Assembly (NCBI GenBank): GCA_949361645.1
Contig: OX442419.1
Span: forward strand, 9,855,609 to 9,919,608
Length of the DNA: 64,000 nt
Origin: Spongilla lacustris
Taxonomy: Eukaryota; Porifera; Demospongiae; Spongillida; Spongillidae
Direction: 5' to 3'
The notes under the pieces were generated by a model. The model saw only the letters and a list, made by a program, of their open reading frames with translations, was not told the origin of the DNA and did no database searches. Position numbers and translations under genes: made by a program. Positions 1 through 12,349 of the stretch are shown here, one piece after another. Numbering within the stretch: the first letter of the stretch is position 1; the number at the start of each line of letters is the position of its first letter.

Positions 1-831
1 TCACTTATTAACCGCCCGCCCAGTAATGGTGCGTACAACTTTTGATAAGATTAGAAACACCGAAGTCACTTCACCAGCCTCGGGCGGACCGCACAAAACA
101 CATTGATTCGTCTCTAGCACTCACCTGCCATTTCTTTCTTGAGTGAAATTGATTTTGACCTGTTTTAATTTTAAAAATATAATAACGACGTTTGCTTATC
201 ACGTGTCAATCGCGAACTTATGAAGGACTGGAAACGAGAGAACCTATAGAATTTCGTTCACTCGTACCCAGTCCCACATACGTCATATATACCGGTAAAT
301 ACGTCTAGCTTGCGAGACACGAGGCAAGTGCACCTCTGTTATTAGTGTACCATTGGTCCAGCCTCTTGCATGCTGTCGATTTAATGTTGTTTGTAATTTT
401 AGACTTCATCTATATAATATTTATCTGTTAAAAGTCACAGTTATTTCATGTTGAAAGCGGGAACTCCGATGAGATCCGAACATGATACATCCATCACTAG
501 ACATTACACAGATACAATATATAATTAGATCACACCCCCAATTCTTTAGGAAGTGAGTGTGACAACAGGAGAGCTGCTCGGACCAGCGTACCGTGCGAAC
601 AGAGAAAGCAGTATATGACGCCACTGAAATGTAATGAACTTGATTCAATGGTACTGTGACAGTGTATCTTTAGTGGTTGAATCCTGTGGGCTGTGGAGCC
701 TGGGGAAAGGAGGCTCTGGTGTCACACTCGCTTCCAAAAGAATTAACAATAGCCCATGAAGAATAAGGAGGAGAGGAGGAGTCGATTTTATTTGAATCTC
801 AAAGCTAGCTTACCTATAACTCGGTGATGCA
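1..831. other. No gene recognised
   Basis: Both strands were read for coding potential and RNA-like folds. Only short accidental open frames are present and no repeat or transposon tip stands out before the inverted-repeat arm begins at 836. The last four bases, TTTG at 832-835, form the left copy of a possible target duplication. Confidence 0.6.
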
Positions 832-855
832 TTTGCTACGGTGGCCCGGTAGGTC

Positions 856-1110
856 GCGCGTACGAGCAACGGTTGGAGAGCAAAAATTGGTACGAGCAAC
901 GGTTGGAAAGCAAAATTGCGTACGAGCCAAGAGCAAAATTGCGTACGAGCCAAGAACAAAATTGCGTACGAGCCAAGAACAAAATTGCGTACGAGCCAAG
1001 AGCAAAATTGCGTACGATCCGAGAGCAAAAATGAGTACGAGCCGACGTCAAAAATGTGTACGATCCGAGAGCAAAAATGTGCACGAGCCCAGAGCAAAAA
1101 TGCGTAGAAG
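856..1110 (+). repeat. Subterminal 23-bp tandem repeats, left arm
   Basis: About eleven diverged units share the core GCGTACGAGCCAAGAGCAAA, with GATCC and GACGTC variants. They lie just inside the outer tip. Arrays of this kind near a tip are typical transposase-binding regions in large DNA transposons. The open frames across this array are repeat artefacts. Confidence 0.8.
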
Positions 1111-1363
1111 CTAAGAGGCAGTTTGTTTACATGCGTTTTCCAATACGTCATTGGTCATGGCGGTAAAAATAGCAACATGTCTTCCTGACTCTTCCATCGC
1201 GATTTGCTCATGACGATCCGTTTTACAGTTTCTGTTTTTGTTTAGAACTTGCCCGCGGAATGCAGAGCGTTATTAGGTAGCGCAAGGTTATGCCATTTAT
1301 CCTCCCTATTTGCGCGTGTGTGTACTACTTACTACTGCACTGTCGGGTAAGTATCATCCTCAC

Positions 1364-1529
<166 letters not shown>

Positions 1530-1692
1530 AATTACAGACAGTGTGCGTTTGTGTGTGTGTGACCTTGCTGCTAAAGCCACAAGGTATGTCTCCCTTGTAA
1601 CAAAGCTCATGTCTTCTCTTACTATCAGTCTATTAGAGTTCAAATGCCGACAGAACGTAAGTTTGGTTTTATAAAGCTGTATAATAGTTATG

Positions 1693-1693
<1 letters not shown>

Positions 1694-1744
<51 letters not shown>
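1694..1744 (+). repeat. (CA)n microsatellite
   Basis: A run of about 25 CA units inside the left inverted arm. The matching run in the right arm is at 13156-13226. Confidence 0.95.
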
Positions 1745-1748
<4 letters not shown>

Positions 1749-1848
1749 TATAAATATAAAGCTGGTGGTTTCAGTTTGTAATCAGGATTTCAGTATTTAC
1801 TCTGAACTGCATGATTAGTGTAACAATCTATTTCCTGTAGATGATCAT

Positions 1849-2680
1849 GCAGGAGTCACCACTCTCCATTTGGGATTCTGCCGTCATTCAATGGTCCAAA
1901 TGTCATAATGAACCACATCCCTCTGGCCCAAGTTCACACCAGCAGAAGTCATGGAATCTTCCGAGGGTTTCTTCCATTCCAGCTGAACTCCTGACCACTT
2001 GTGTCCAAGGCGAGGCTTTTATCTGACTCTAAAAAGGAGTCTGGTGCCTGGATGCACACGTTACCAGTCACATCCCTGGGCCTTCGCATGGACGGTAACA
2101 CTATCCGCATAGCCATTGGCCTTTGTTTGGGGGCCCCACTTTGCATCCCTCACCTTTGCCACTTGGCACCCATGGGCACAAATTTTTTGTTGTTTTAGTG
2201 TTGGTCGCCACTTCTGCCATGCCATGCTGGATGACATTCTGCACAGGCCAGGGCTTTGTCTTCTGCCAATGTTCCTTCTCGGCTAGAGCCCACTGGTCTC
2301 AATCGTGCAGATGGTAAGCGTCCAGATGGAATCACACATGCTTCTTTGGTCGAATGGCAGATTGTTTGGTGTGTAGACACTTTTGCCCCTTCTCATCTAT
2401 CCAGCTCAGCCTCTGGGGTGTGTGCAGCAGCAAACCGTACAGCTACCTCACTTCCCATGCATACCATTCCTTCACTCCTGTTGCCTTCGAAACAACTGGA
2501 GTCAGCGGCCCTCGCTCCATGTCTTTCCTATCAGACTTGGGTCACTGCATTGCAAACACCATCCGTGACAAAAGATCCTTTGGATACCTTCTGCAAAGGT
2601 TTTCTGTTGCCATTCAGAGGGGGAATGCTGCATCTATTTTGGGAACCTTGCTTCCATGTTTTATGAATTTAATGTATGTA
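1849..2680 (+). pseudogene. Relic of reverse-transcriptase C-terminus with nuclease domain (copy A)
   Basis: Translation in shifting frames gives the tail of a non-LTR-like retrotransposon protein common in cnidarians and sponges. Recognisable blocks in order are LGLRMDGNTIRIAIGLCLG, then [18 protein letters not shown], then [14 protein letters not shown], then [19 protein letters not shown]. In intact relatives this follows a zinc-binding motif and carries a restriction-endonuclease-like nuclease; the polymerase domain lies upstream and is missing here. At least two frame changes and several stops show it is dead. It crosses the inner edge of the inverted arm at 2574. The family assignment rests on remembered sequence patterns. 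Confidence 0.75.
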
Positions 2681-2990
2681 TTTAACATATTATTATTCTT
2701 ATCAAAAGAAAAGTTTTCCTGTTGATAATGTGTGCCTGCGTCCATTCATATGTATTTGTTACCATTGTTGATTTTCATGAGTAGCACAGCCACACAACCT
2801 TGTACATGTATACAGCTTTGGAGGCACCTGTCTTGAACCTTGACTTTGGAACTCTTAGCTATAGGTTGCTGGTATCATAGTATTGAATACATTGACTCTA
2901 CCTTCTTAATACTGTTTCATGTATTGTATAATTACATTCATTGGGTAAACACTACAGCTCTAGTACTAGATACGTTAACACAATACATAC
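2680..2990. other. No gene recognised
   Basis: This is AT-rich spacer between the reverse-transcriptase relic and the 3' end of the kinase gene. No repeat or conserved frame was noticed. Confidence 0.5.
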
Positions 2991-5386
2991 TCATGACGTG
3001 AAGTACTCCAGTATTTCAGCAGCAGAGGGTCTTTTGGTGGGTTCATAATCAGTGCAATCTTTGCATATCTTCTTGTACTCATCAGGGACATCTGTGGGTG
3101 GTGATTGTGGCTGAATATTAAACTTACCAACCACCTTTGCCATGATAAGTATTCCATCCACCACATCACCCCACACCCTTTTATTTTGGAATAGCTCTCA
3201 GTATCATGACGCAGCCAAATGAATATATGTCCACAGGTGTAGACCTTTTGGATTCAAAAAACATTTCAGGTGCCTTGTACGCTATGGTGCCAGCTCCTGA
3301 GCCTTTGGATGTGTGTATTGCTGACATTTGGTGGTGGACCACAGCAAGGCCCAAGTCACAAATATACACATGTGTATCCCTCTGGGTAACCTGCAATAGC
3401 CAAAAAAAAAAATCACTTCATTCAGGAAGTACAAACAAAGAATGAGAGTACCATAACATTGGCTGGTTTGATGTCCTGATGGATAACTTGAGGATCTCGG
3501 CCATGCATGTATGCTAGGGCCTTAGCTATCTGAGAACAAATTTGTATCTTCTGGGCTGAGTCATGCTGAATGCATGTGTAAAGATTACTGAATCAGATGA
3601 TTTATTATCATGTTCTTACCAATGCAGGAGTACCAAAAATTAACTGTTCGAGGTTTCGTCCATCCACAAGATTCATTACAATAAGTAGTTGATTCACTTC
3701 CATGCACACTGCCATCAACGTAATTATGTTAGGGTGCCGAAGATCCCTGTTAATATTATTTGGGAATATATTGGTTATTATCCTCAATGGCTTACTTCAA
3801 CACTTCTACTTCTTTCAGGGCATAGTTTCTAACAGTTTCATCTGGAATGGTGACAATTTTGATTGCCACTTCAGTGCCCATGTAAGTTCCACAGAACACA
3901 CAGCCATATGTACCAGCTCCAATTTTCAAACCAATTTGGACTTTAGACACAGGAACTAGCAATCCGCCTAAAAAAAATGATGAACTTAAGTACAATGCAA
4001 TAGTATTTTAACTTGCTTTCTCTCCGATCCGTTTCTGTACATCCTTTTATATATTGAATATAAATTTTGATGATTTTTAATTTCTTTAATCATGCACTGT
4101 TTACCTTTCTAGTGTACTGGAGGACTTGCAGTCCCATCTGAAAGATTTGACACACAGTAAAAGTTATATTGGAGAAAAATTAATGCAGATAACCTTCATC
4201 TTTGGTTAGATCAATTTCTTCATCTTCATTCAAATTGCCACCTGATTAGAAATAACATATAAATGTATACAGATCTTTTATTATATGTATATAATTTTCA
4301 TGCATGCTTGTGTATATAAAATAACCTGTGTTTTCACTTGATTGTTGGTCATTTCCAGCCCTCTCTTTGCTTGACGATGCTTTGTTAGTAGCTGAGTTCT
4401 GTCTTGATTTCTCGTTGTCTGAGTTAGTCTGTTCGTCATTTGCATCCTGCTCTTTTGACTTCTGAAGAAGCAGATATGTATAATATGGTGGGGGGGGGGG
4501 GGGGGGGGGGAGATTAGGGATTTTCACTTGCATTATTCGGAATATAGACACCAAGTATGCGTCTTTTGGAGCCACCAAGCTCGTCTAGGTATCCCCCGAG
4601 TGTCCAACTTTTACCATTCTCCAATGGCAAGTTCAAAACACGAGCGTTCGTCATAACAATATAGCACTCATCATAGTCAACTGTGTCTTTCAACAAAGGT
4701 GTAGCTGCTTTACGTACTACGAAAGTTATCTCCACTTCGCCGGTAGCCTCTATTTGTTTTCACCATCCTGCATACTGCCATCTGCATGTTCATGTATAAA
4801 GTCATATTAAATATGGTTGGCAGCCTATGTATGAATGCAGCGGCGGAAAGCGGACAGCAACCCCTCCCCCCCCCTCCTCCCTACCCTGTCCACATTTATT
4901 ACCGGTACATTTATTGTATTCCGAACTCATTTTCCGACCTCGGCCGTCCTGGCTAAGCTTTACGTGCTTGATTTAATTAATGTACATAATTGATAACGCA
5001 CATACATGTACAAAAATGCATGTTATCAGTTGTAAAGCTTCAGCAGTAGAGTCTACACATGCATGCATAGACCTATAAGACGGCCATGCAGGGTTGAAAT
5101 TTTTCTGCATGCATTGATTGGGTAAAGAATGTTAACGACTTACTCCAAACTTGCTTTCTTCAAGCTCTAGCCGTGCCTTCTTTGACGATGAAAGTGAGCT
5201 CGATGTTCCGACTCTGCATTTGCTGACATGATCTTTGTACGCATGTACAAGTTCAGCATTGTCTTTGAAGGTCTTCTTTTTTGCCTTGCCACTTTTTCCA
5301 GGCCCATCCAACATGTTCTTCATGACCTCTCGCAACTTTCTTTCGAATATATCGTCCACTTTCCCTTCAGAACTGCGGGACTCCAT
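2991..5386 (-). pseudogene. Tyrosine-kinase-like protein kinase gene with a frameshift
   Basis: Exons on the minus strand with GT-AG borders are 5386-5144, 4749-4528, 4461-4326, 4241-4194, perhaps one near 4137-4105, then 3967-3796, 3745-3620, 3529-3452 and 3390-2991. The kinase part shows a glycine loop (GAGTYGCV), the VAIK lysine, a catalytic loop reading HQDIKPAN (HQD rather than HRD), DLG in place of DFG, and an APE motif (YKAPEM). A Ser/Lys-rich linker and an N-terminal domain I do not recognise precede it. Near 3199-3203 the C-lobe changes frame: CVMI is followed out of frame by ELFQNKRVWGD, so the reading ends at TAA unless this is a sequencing error. The splice phase between the linker and kinase exons does not resolve cleanly, so those exons are tentative. 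It would act as a cytoplasmic Ser/Thr or Tyr kinase. Confidence 0.7.
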
Positions 5387-5839
5387 GCTACTACGTACTT
5401 CTCAAAACCAAACAGCAAAAGAATTTTAAGTGATCTGATTAATATTGTTTTTTAAAAAAAGATGGGTAAATATTGGTGTTCTATATGTGAGCATGTCTGT
5501 TCTTTTTCTTCCATGTTGTTGTGTATGTATTATGTATAAAGCGAGTATGTGTCATCCTTTATACCATCCCTCATATACATTTACTCACACATCCAGATAC
5601 ATCAACTCTTCAATCAATGTATGCATTATAATTTCATTTCACAGTCAATCCCTAACTAAAGACAGGTAATTTTTTGTCCGCTGAAGATGTCAGCTAGTTG
5701 GGTGGGGAAGAGGGTTAGTGGCAAGGTGGAATGTCACATCTTATAATACCAACATTCATTGTGGACAAGCAAATACATCACATACAATATGTAACACATG
5801 TAGACCACAACAATCCACATGGACTATCAGAGATACATA
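5387..5839. other. Upstream of kinase; no gene recognised
   Basis: AT-rich spacer upstream of the kinase start codon, expected to hold its promoter. No clear promoter element was identified. Confidence 0.4.
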
Positions 5840-5989
5840 TGCATTTATTTGTGTGAATGTGTGAGCCTGCTTGGTAATGCGTGAAAATGTGTGTCTGGTG
5901 CATGTGAATGTGTGTGTGTGAAGATGTAGTTTGTGTGCCGGGGTGTGTGTGTGTGGCTGGTGTGTGTGTGAATGTGTGTGTTCCAACAT

Positions 5990-6145
5990 AACCCCACATA
6001 CCCAATATGGGTGTCAGCATCCTTAGCAGTGCTTCACACCTCCCCAGGCCTGCACTATCAGATTACCACAGGGCATGTATTTCCAATTGACAACTCCTAA
6101 TGCTCTATGCTTGTGCAAACACAGCTGTGTAGGTGTGTATGTCTG
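5990..6145 (+). repeat. About 150-bp segment duplicated at 8826-8978
   Basis: A non-repetitive block containing CTCCCCAGGCCTGCACTATC and ending CAAACACAGCTGTGTAGGTG appears here and again at 8826-8978 in direct orientation with scattered differences. Both copies run directly into TG-rich arrays, so the block and array appear to have been duplicated together. Confidence 0.85.
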
Positions 6146-7300
6146 TGTGTGAATGTATGTGGTGTGTGTGTGAATGTATGTGGTGTGTGTGTGTGAATGT
6201 ATGTGGTGTGTGTGTGAATGTATGTGGTGTGTGTGTGTGAATGTATGTGGTGTGTGTGTGAATGTATGTGGTGTGTGTGTGTGAATGTATGTGGTGTGTG
6301 TGTGTGAATGTATGTGGTGTGTGTGTGTGAATGTATGTGGTGTGTGTGTGAATGTATGTGGTGTGTGTGTGTGAATGTATGTGGTGTGTGTGAATGTATG
6401 TGGTGTGTGTGTGAATGTATGTGGTGTGTGTGTGAATGTATGTGGTGTGTGTGTGTGAATGTATGTGGTGTGTGTGTGAATGTATGTGGTGTGTGTGTGT
6501 GAATGTATGTGGTGTGTGTGTGTGTGAATGTATGTGGTGTGTGTGTGAATGTATGTGGTGTGTGTGTGAATGTATGTGGTGTGTGTGTGTGAATGTATGT
6601 GGTGTGTGTGTGAATGTATGTGGTGTGTGTGTGTGAATGTATGTGGTGTGTGTGTGAATGTATGTGGTGTGTGTGTGTGTGAATGTATGTGGTGTGTGTG
6701 TGTGTGAATGTATGTGGTGTGTGTGTGAATGTATGTGGTGTGTGTGTGAATGTATGTGGTGTGTGTGTGAATGTATGTGGTGTGTGTGTGTGAATGTATG
6801 TGGTGTGTGTGTGTGTGAATGTATGTGGTGTGTGTGTGAATGTATGTGGTGTGTGTGTGTGAATGTATGTGGTGTGTGTGTGTGTGAATGTATGTGGTGT
6901 GTGTGTGTGAATGTATGTGGTGTGTGTGTGAATGTATGTGGTGTGTGTGTGAATGTATGTGGTGTGTGTGTGAATGCATGTGGTGTGTGTGTGAATGTAT
7001 GGTGTGTGTGTGAATGTATGTGGTGTGTGTGTGTGTGTGAATGTATGTGGTGTGTGTGTGAATGTATGTGGTGTGTGTGTGTGTGAATGTATGTAGTGTG
7101 TGTGTGAATGTATGTGGTGTGTGTGTGTGTGTGGTGTGTGTGTGTGAATGTATGTGGTGTATGTGTGAATGTATGTGGTGTGTGTGTGAATGTATGTGGT
7201 GTGTGTGTGTGTGTGTGAATGTATGTGGTGTGTGTGTGTATGAATGTATGTGGTGTGTGTGTATGTATGTGTGTGGTGTGTGTATGTGTATGTGTATGAA
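6146..7300 (+). repeat. TG-rich minisatellite, unit about 20-24 bp
   Basis: Roughly fifty units of GAATGTATGTGGTGTGTGTG vary only in the number of TG steps. The very long His-Thr-rich frames on the minus strand come from this periodicity and have no protein-like composition. The array is related to the TG-rich sequence at 8449-8830, from which it is separated by the insertion at 7326-8448. Confidence 0.95.
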
Positions 7301-7325
7301 TGCATCTGTGTGGTGTGTGTATGTG

Positions 7326-8448
7326 CAGGGGCGTCGGAAGGGTAAAAAATTCGGTACGGCCAGGGGGAGGGGCAACCACCCCCATCGTCCCGGGGAGGGT
7401 GCGGGAGCCGAGGGGGGCACCCCTCCCGACCAGCCAGGGGGTGCGGGTGAGCGCTGTAAGCTCCCCCACCGGGGTCTGGGGCGGAGCCCCAGAAGCCACC
7501 GCGTTTTGTAGAAATAAACGCCCGCAAAATCTGCACTAATTATGTGAAAACATGCATTTGAAATGTGAGAGACAGCAAGTATTCTGAATAGACCCTTTGT
7601 GAAGCACGAGGAGTCAAAGCTAACGGATGCTAATTATAATTAAGAATTTTAAACATACAAGCTATTAATTTTGTTCAACCAATTCGTATGTTATTAGACT
7701 GAGTGAAATAAAGAGATTGACAGTTGCATACATTACGTTCGTACAATTAATCAGAGGTAATAAATAATTTGGTCGATCCTCTTCATTCAAATTAATCAGT
7801 TTCATGAAATCAACTTTCAATCCTTCATTTTTTACTGTTGAGTATAATTAGTCACTAAACATCGCCATATAATGACATATTGGTGAATAAGAAAGAAATA
7901 GCATTAGTATCGTCAAAGAGCGTAACTCTAGATCTATTTTCATGACCCGATACAAAGTCACTAATTATAACATGAACGTCGAAATGCGTTAGTTTCAACC
8001 CTTTGCACATGGCATGAGATGATTTAGTCTTGCTTGATTCATAGTGGTTCATCGTAGTGCAGCCAATTCCAGGATTAAACCAGGCAGCTTGAAATGGTCG
8101 CTTTCTCGGGTGTATTTGCGTGGCCATGATTTGGCGCTATTATTATCTGGTACTAGAGCTAGAACTCATTGTTAAATGGCAATAAAGAAGGACAAAAGAA
8201 AATGCAGCAGCTTCAAAGCAATAAATGTAGAGACTTTCGCTCGCATGCGTACTTATACATACATGTACTGCATGCGCGTATCGTAAACGCGTATACGTTA
8301 ATTTATGACCAATTCATATAAGCTTGTATAAGTTGATATAACCTCAATTTTTAATTCCATTAGGGGGTGCGGTTGGGTGCAGTGGGCGTGGTCCTTAAAA
8401 TTTGGTACGGCCATGGCCGGACCGGCCCTATAGGGCGCGACGCCCTTG
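7326..8448. mobile_element. hAT-like non-autonomous DNA element
   Basis: The left tip reads CAGGGGCGTCGG at 7326 and the right end, read from the minus strand, CAAGGGCGTCGCG ending at 8448. Both are followed inwards by sequence containing GGTACGGCCA. The element sits inside TG-rich satellite: sequence outside both tips is the same satellite, so the target duplication cannot be read uniquely. The interior has no transposase-like frame. A CAGGGGCG tip is typical of hAT-related elements. Confidence 0.6.
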
Positions 8449-8974
8449 ATGTGTATGTGTATGAATGCATCTGTGTGGTGTGTGAATGTATGTGTGTGGT
8501 GTGTGAATGTATGTATGGGGTGTGTGAGAATATATGTGTGTAAAGAATGTATATGTATGTGCAGGAATGTATATGTGTGACTGGTTGTGTGTGTGAGGCT
8601 GGTATGTGTGTGACTGTGTCAATGTATGTGTGTGAATTTAGTGTGTGTATGGGTGTGCATTACTGTATGTGTTTAAAATTTGTGTTGCTGCATGTTACAT
8701 GTATGAGGTGTATGAATGTATGTGTGTGGTGTGTGTGTGGCTGGTATGTGTGTGACTGTGTGTGTGGTGTTTGTGAGTGTGCATGAATGTATGTGTGTGA
8801 AATTTGTGCTGTGTTACATTTTGTGTGGCTGGTATCACATATACCCAATATCAGTGTCAGCATACTTAGCAGTACTTCACACCTCCCCAGGCCTGCACTA
8901 TCAGATAACCACAGGGCGCGTATTTCTGTAAGTACCAACAATTGACAAGCTGTGCTTGTGCAAACACAGCTGTG

Positions 8975-9051
<77 letters not shown>

Positions 9052-9110
9052 TGACTGGTAGTGTGTGTATGTGTGTGTGTGACTGGTAGTGTGTGTAAAT
9101 TAAATAAGTT
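8449..9110 (+). repeat. TG-rich satellite and (TG)n run
   Basis: This continues the satellite interrupted at 7326, with units such as TGAATGTATGTGTGTG. It includes the second copy of the 150-bp block (8826-8978) and a pure TG run at about 8979-9044. Confidence 0.9.
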
Positions 9111-10005
9111 ACAATGTAGTTCGCATGCATGCATAACTTTTATGTGCAAACAAGCAATTGGAAAGTTCTTCTACAATGCAACATGTTATTTTATGTACAT
9201 CTAGCCATTGTAAATATCTACGTTGACGATCCAATGTACACAACATCTATCATGTCATTAGTAACATATTGCATGACGTACACAACACAATGGTAGCTGC
9301 CACTCAGTACAAATTAATGCATTTCATGTGGATACACACACACACATACATACACAAACACACACACCCGGGACTACTCCCTGGACAAGCTTCTTTATTC
9401 TACCCCCCTGGACATGCTTGTGTTTTGTTCCCTGGACCCTGGACAAGATTCTATTAAATCTTCTAGCCTTCCGGGACAGCCATTTAAATGTCCACCCCCG
9501 GGACATATTCCCTATGGAATAGACCTAGCCCATACTAGTCTCGCATGCCACGATACCCATGACCATGTTATCAACTTACTATGAACCAGTTGTAGTGTAT
9601 ATCGGAACCACCTACGTTACAGTAGTTTTCTATGCAGGATTTGAAGTGTCGTACAATGAGCTTAGGCACTACGGTACTGGATTAATGTTAACAATCCTTG
9701 TGATAAAATAAATCGAAGTTAATTCTGTGTAATATTTATACATAGGCCTACTACATGTACATGTTTGACGTAGCATGCATCGCGAAAGTCGTTTTGTTGA
9801 AAGTAGGTCTATCTCTCTCTTTTTTACTCGGTACATGATATTGATCCGCAAAAAGGGCTGATTTTGCGATACTGGAGGCAGCGCAAGACTATCCCTGTAA
9901 TTCTAGCCTATTTGCGTGTACTTCATCATGTGGCTGTCGGGTATTGGTTTGCGAAGTATTTCTTTATTCAATGTAGTATGAAAGGGTATTCTACTACCTT
10001 TCCAG
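9111..10005. other. No gene recognised; short CCTGGACA repeats
   Basis: Near 9367-9510 several degenerate copies of CCCTGGACA and CCCGGGAC recur, possibly a decayed element end. The rest may include upstream exons of the integrase gene that I could not place. Confidence 0.4.
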
Positions 10006-11990
10006 GCTTACGTGGCTAAAACGAAAACTGCAATCTATGGGTCTGAAGCGACGCAACGTTTGCGAGACCCAGCTATCGCTCGTGCAGGAAGCAATAAAGG
10101 CAGGTTCTCCAACTGGTATACATATCAGTGAATGATTTATATTTGTGCAATTAGGTTCAATTACAGACGCCTTTTTGATTGGCGAATGGCATGTCTTTTT
10201 TGTACAGCACATAGACTCTCTTGTATTAGACGACAAATAGGGCTAGACTTACGTGTTTTGAAGTTGTTTCGCACCTTATAAAAAACTGTAGAAACTTAGC
10301 ATGTACCGTGTACTGTACGAGTGTAAATGGAATATTGCAGCACGAGTTAAAGACATCAAACTGTTTGCTGGGATACCGAGCAATGTGGAGGCTACTTAAA
10401 ACCAAATATGGCTACAAGACAAAGAGGTATCATTTATGCTCTTGTGTGATAGAGTAAGTATATTTGTGGGTTTCAGATCTACAGTTATGATGCTCCTTGC
10501 TGTGATGGATCCTGTAGGATCACATAAGCGGAAGATGCGAAGACTGAATAGAAGAATATATTCAAATAAAGTACGATAAGGTTATTCTCCTTTTTTTCTT
10601 CTACATGAATGGCCTTTATTTGTTAGGGGCCAAATTGGTGTTGGCATATCGATGGTTATGATAAACTGAAACCTTACGGTTTTCCTATTCATGGTTGCAT
10701 AGATGGGTAGGTATGCATGCACTTGTGTAAATGTGTGCCTATAAATTGCTTTGTATAAAGATTTTCAAGAAAAATCATCTGGCTGGAACTAACCAGTACA
10801 AACAATGACCCTGAAGTGGTTGTGACATTTTACTTCAATTCATTGATGAAGCTAAAAGGTATATATGCTTTGTATTGCACATTTGGGTTCCAGCACTATG
10901 ATTTTGTACATGTATACATATGCATGCAAGACACATACATAAGAAAACAACTCTTATAGGTTTACATACCCCAGTATATATTAGTACATACAGTGCTATG
11001 TATATTTTGGGCGTGGCAAGTGCACACACTTGTACACAGGAGTACACGTTCAAATTTAGCCATTGTAGACAAATAGAAACAAAAATCTTAAAGTTGTAAG
11101 GTTTCTCACATTCCTCTCCTCCCATGCATAATCACTGATGCATCCAAAATGTCAGTTTAGGGTGTCCTTCTGTAATAAGAAGTGATCATGGCACAGAAAA
11201 TATTACCATTGCTTTGTGCCAGATGGTTCTAAGGCACCATCACAATGATGAGCATTCAGGCTCCAATAGCTTCTTGTTTGGAAGCTCAATGAGAAACACA
11301 GTAAGTCTGTGCTGTTAGTGACTTCAATACTCTTTGTCATCACAACAGCACATAGAAAGTTGGTGGTCCAGATTGAGGGCTTTTAAAACAACATGGTGGA
11401 TTGACCTATTTAAAGTAAATCCATCTATTTTACGAATTCTTTATCATACACAATTGTCTTCAGTCATTAGTCGAAGATGGGTTGTATGATCCGGACATCA
11501 CATTTCACCGGTTAGTCAATATTTGATTACTCAAGTTATATTGTAGCATGCCTGTTTGCAGTCATCTTGCTGGGTATATCTTCATGCCTCTGCTTAAAAA
11601 AGAGCTGAAGGATTTCAAAGATAGCTGGAACCAGCACAGAGTCAGGCGCAATAGGCATGCAGTCTGTCCTTGTGGCGTCCCAAATGACCTGTACAACCTG
11701 TATGGTATGTGAAACATCAATGAGCGGGGGGGGGGGGGGGTTCTTATAAATATAGTTACAATGATACCATAATGACTTTAGATGATTACAAGAAAGATAT
11801 TGACCCAGAACTTCTAGCTTACTGTATGGTTACGCATGGCTACACTGCACCAGCCTTCTATCCTGCAGAATTTGGAGACCTTGCTAACCACTTACTTTTG
11901 GACTTCCAAATCACCCAGGATGACATTACAGCAACAAATTGTCGAAACATTTATTGTACTTTACTGTTTCTCTTATACCGCATTTTATAG
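10006..11990 (+). CDS. Multi-exon integrase/transposase-like gene (DDE family)
   Basis: Exons with GT-AG borders and matching phases are 10341-10426, 10477-10570, 10627-10706, 10761-10858, 11161-11300, 11349-11414, 11464-11510, 11562-11704 and 11782-11990, ending in a stop. An earlier exon near 10006-10103 (helix-turn-helix-like, SMGLKRRN) is likely, but its phase does not join the next exon, so the 5' end is tentative. The catalytic core shows WHIDGYDKLKPYGF (first Asp), IRSDHGTENI (second Asp) and IESWW (Glu), as in the integrase-core proteins found scattered in sponge and cnidarian genomes. Most introns are 48-77 bases. The gene lies between the long inverted arms, so it may be the element's transposase; a domesticated integrase gene is the alternative. 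No disabling mutation was seen in the placed exons. Confidence 0.75.
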
Positions 11991-12349
11991 CTACAAGTAT
12001 GTCTATTTGCTAGGGTGTACTGCATAGTGTATTCCATGGATCTGGAACAATTGATTATTAGACATAAGTGAAGTAGTAATTTTGTACAAAGATGCTTGAC
12101 TTCATGTTGGTCATGCATTGTTGACAAATTTCAATGTTTTCATGTGTACTGGTGGCTGTACTTCAACATATGTATTCATCACCATTGCTATGATACTCAT
12201 TGTATTAACACATTTTTCGAATTGCAATAGAAAAAAAATGAATATCTGTTTACACCTATGTACAGAGACTCTTGAATGCTCTAACATGAATAGTGTCTAT
12301 ACTGGGCCCCTTCCATGTCAGCACAGTTTCCAAGAGATCCTGTAGCTTT
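11991..12349. other. No gene recognised
   Basis: AT-rich 3' flank of the integrase gene up to the inner edge of the right inverted arm. No feature was identified. Confidence 0.5.

Noticed and set aside
810..1151. Overlapping Phe/Leu/Arg-rich frames near the left tip
   Set aside because: They follow the 23-bp subterminal repeat and appear mirrored in the right arm; a non-coding repeat is the simpler reading.
6023..7536. Very long His-Thr-rich open frames on the minus strand (up to about 480 codons)
   Set aside because: They are translations of the TG minisatellite in three frames at once; no start context, domain or splice evidence.
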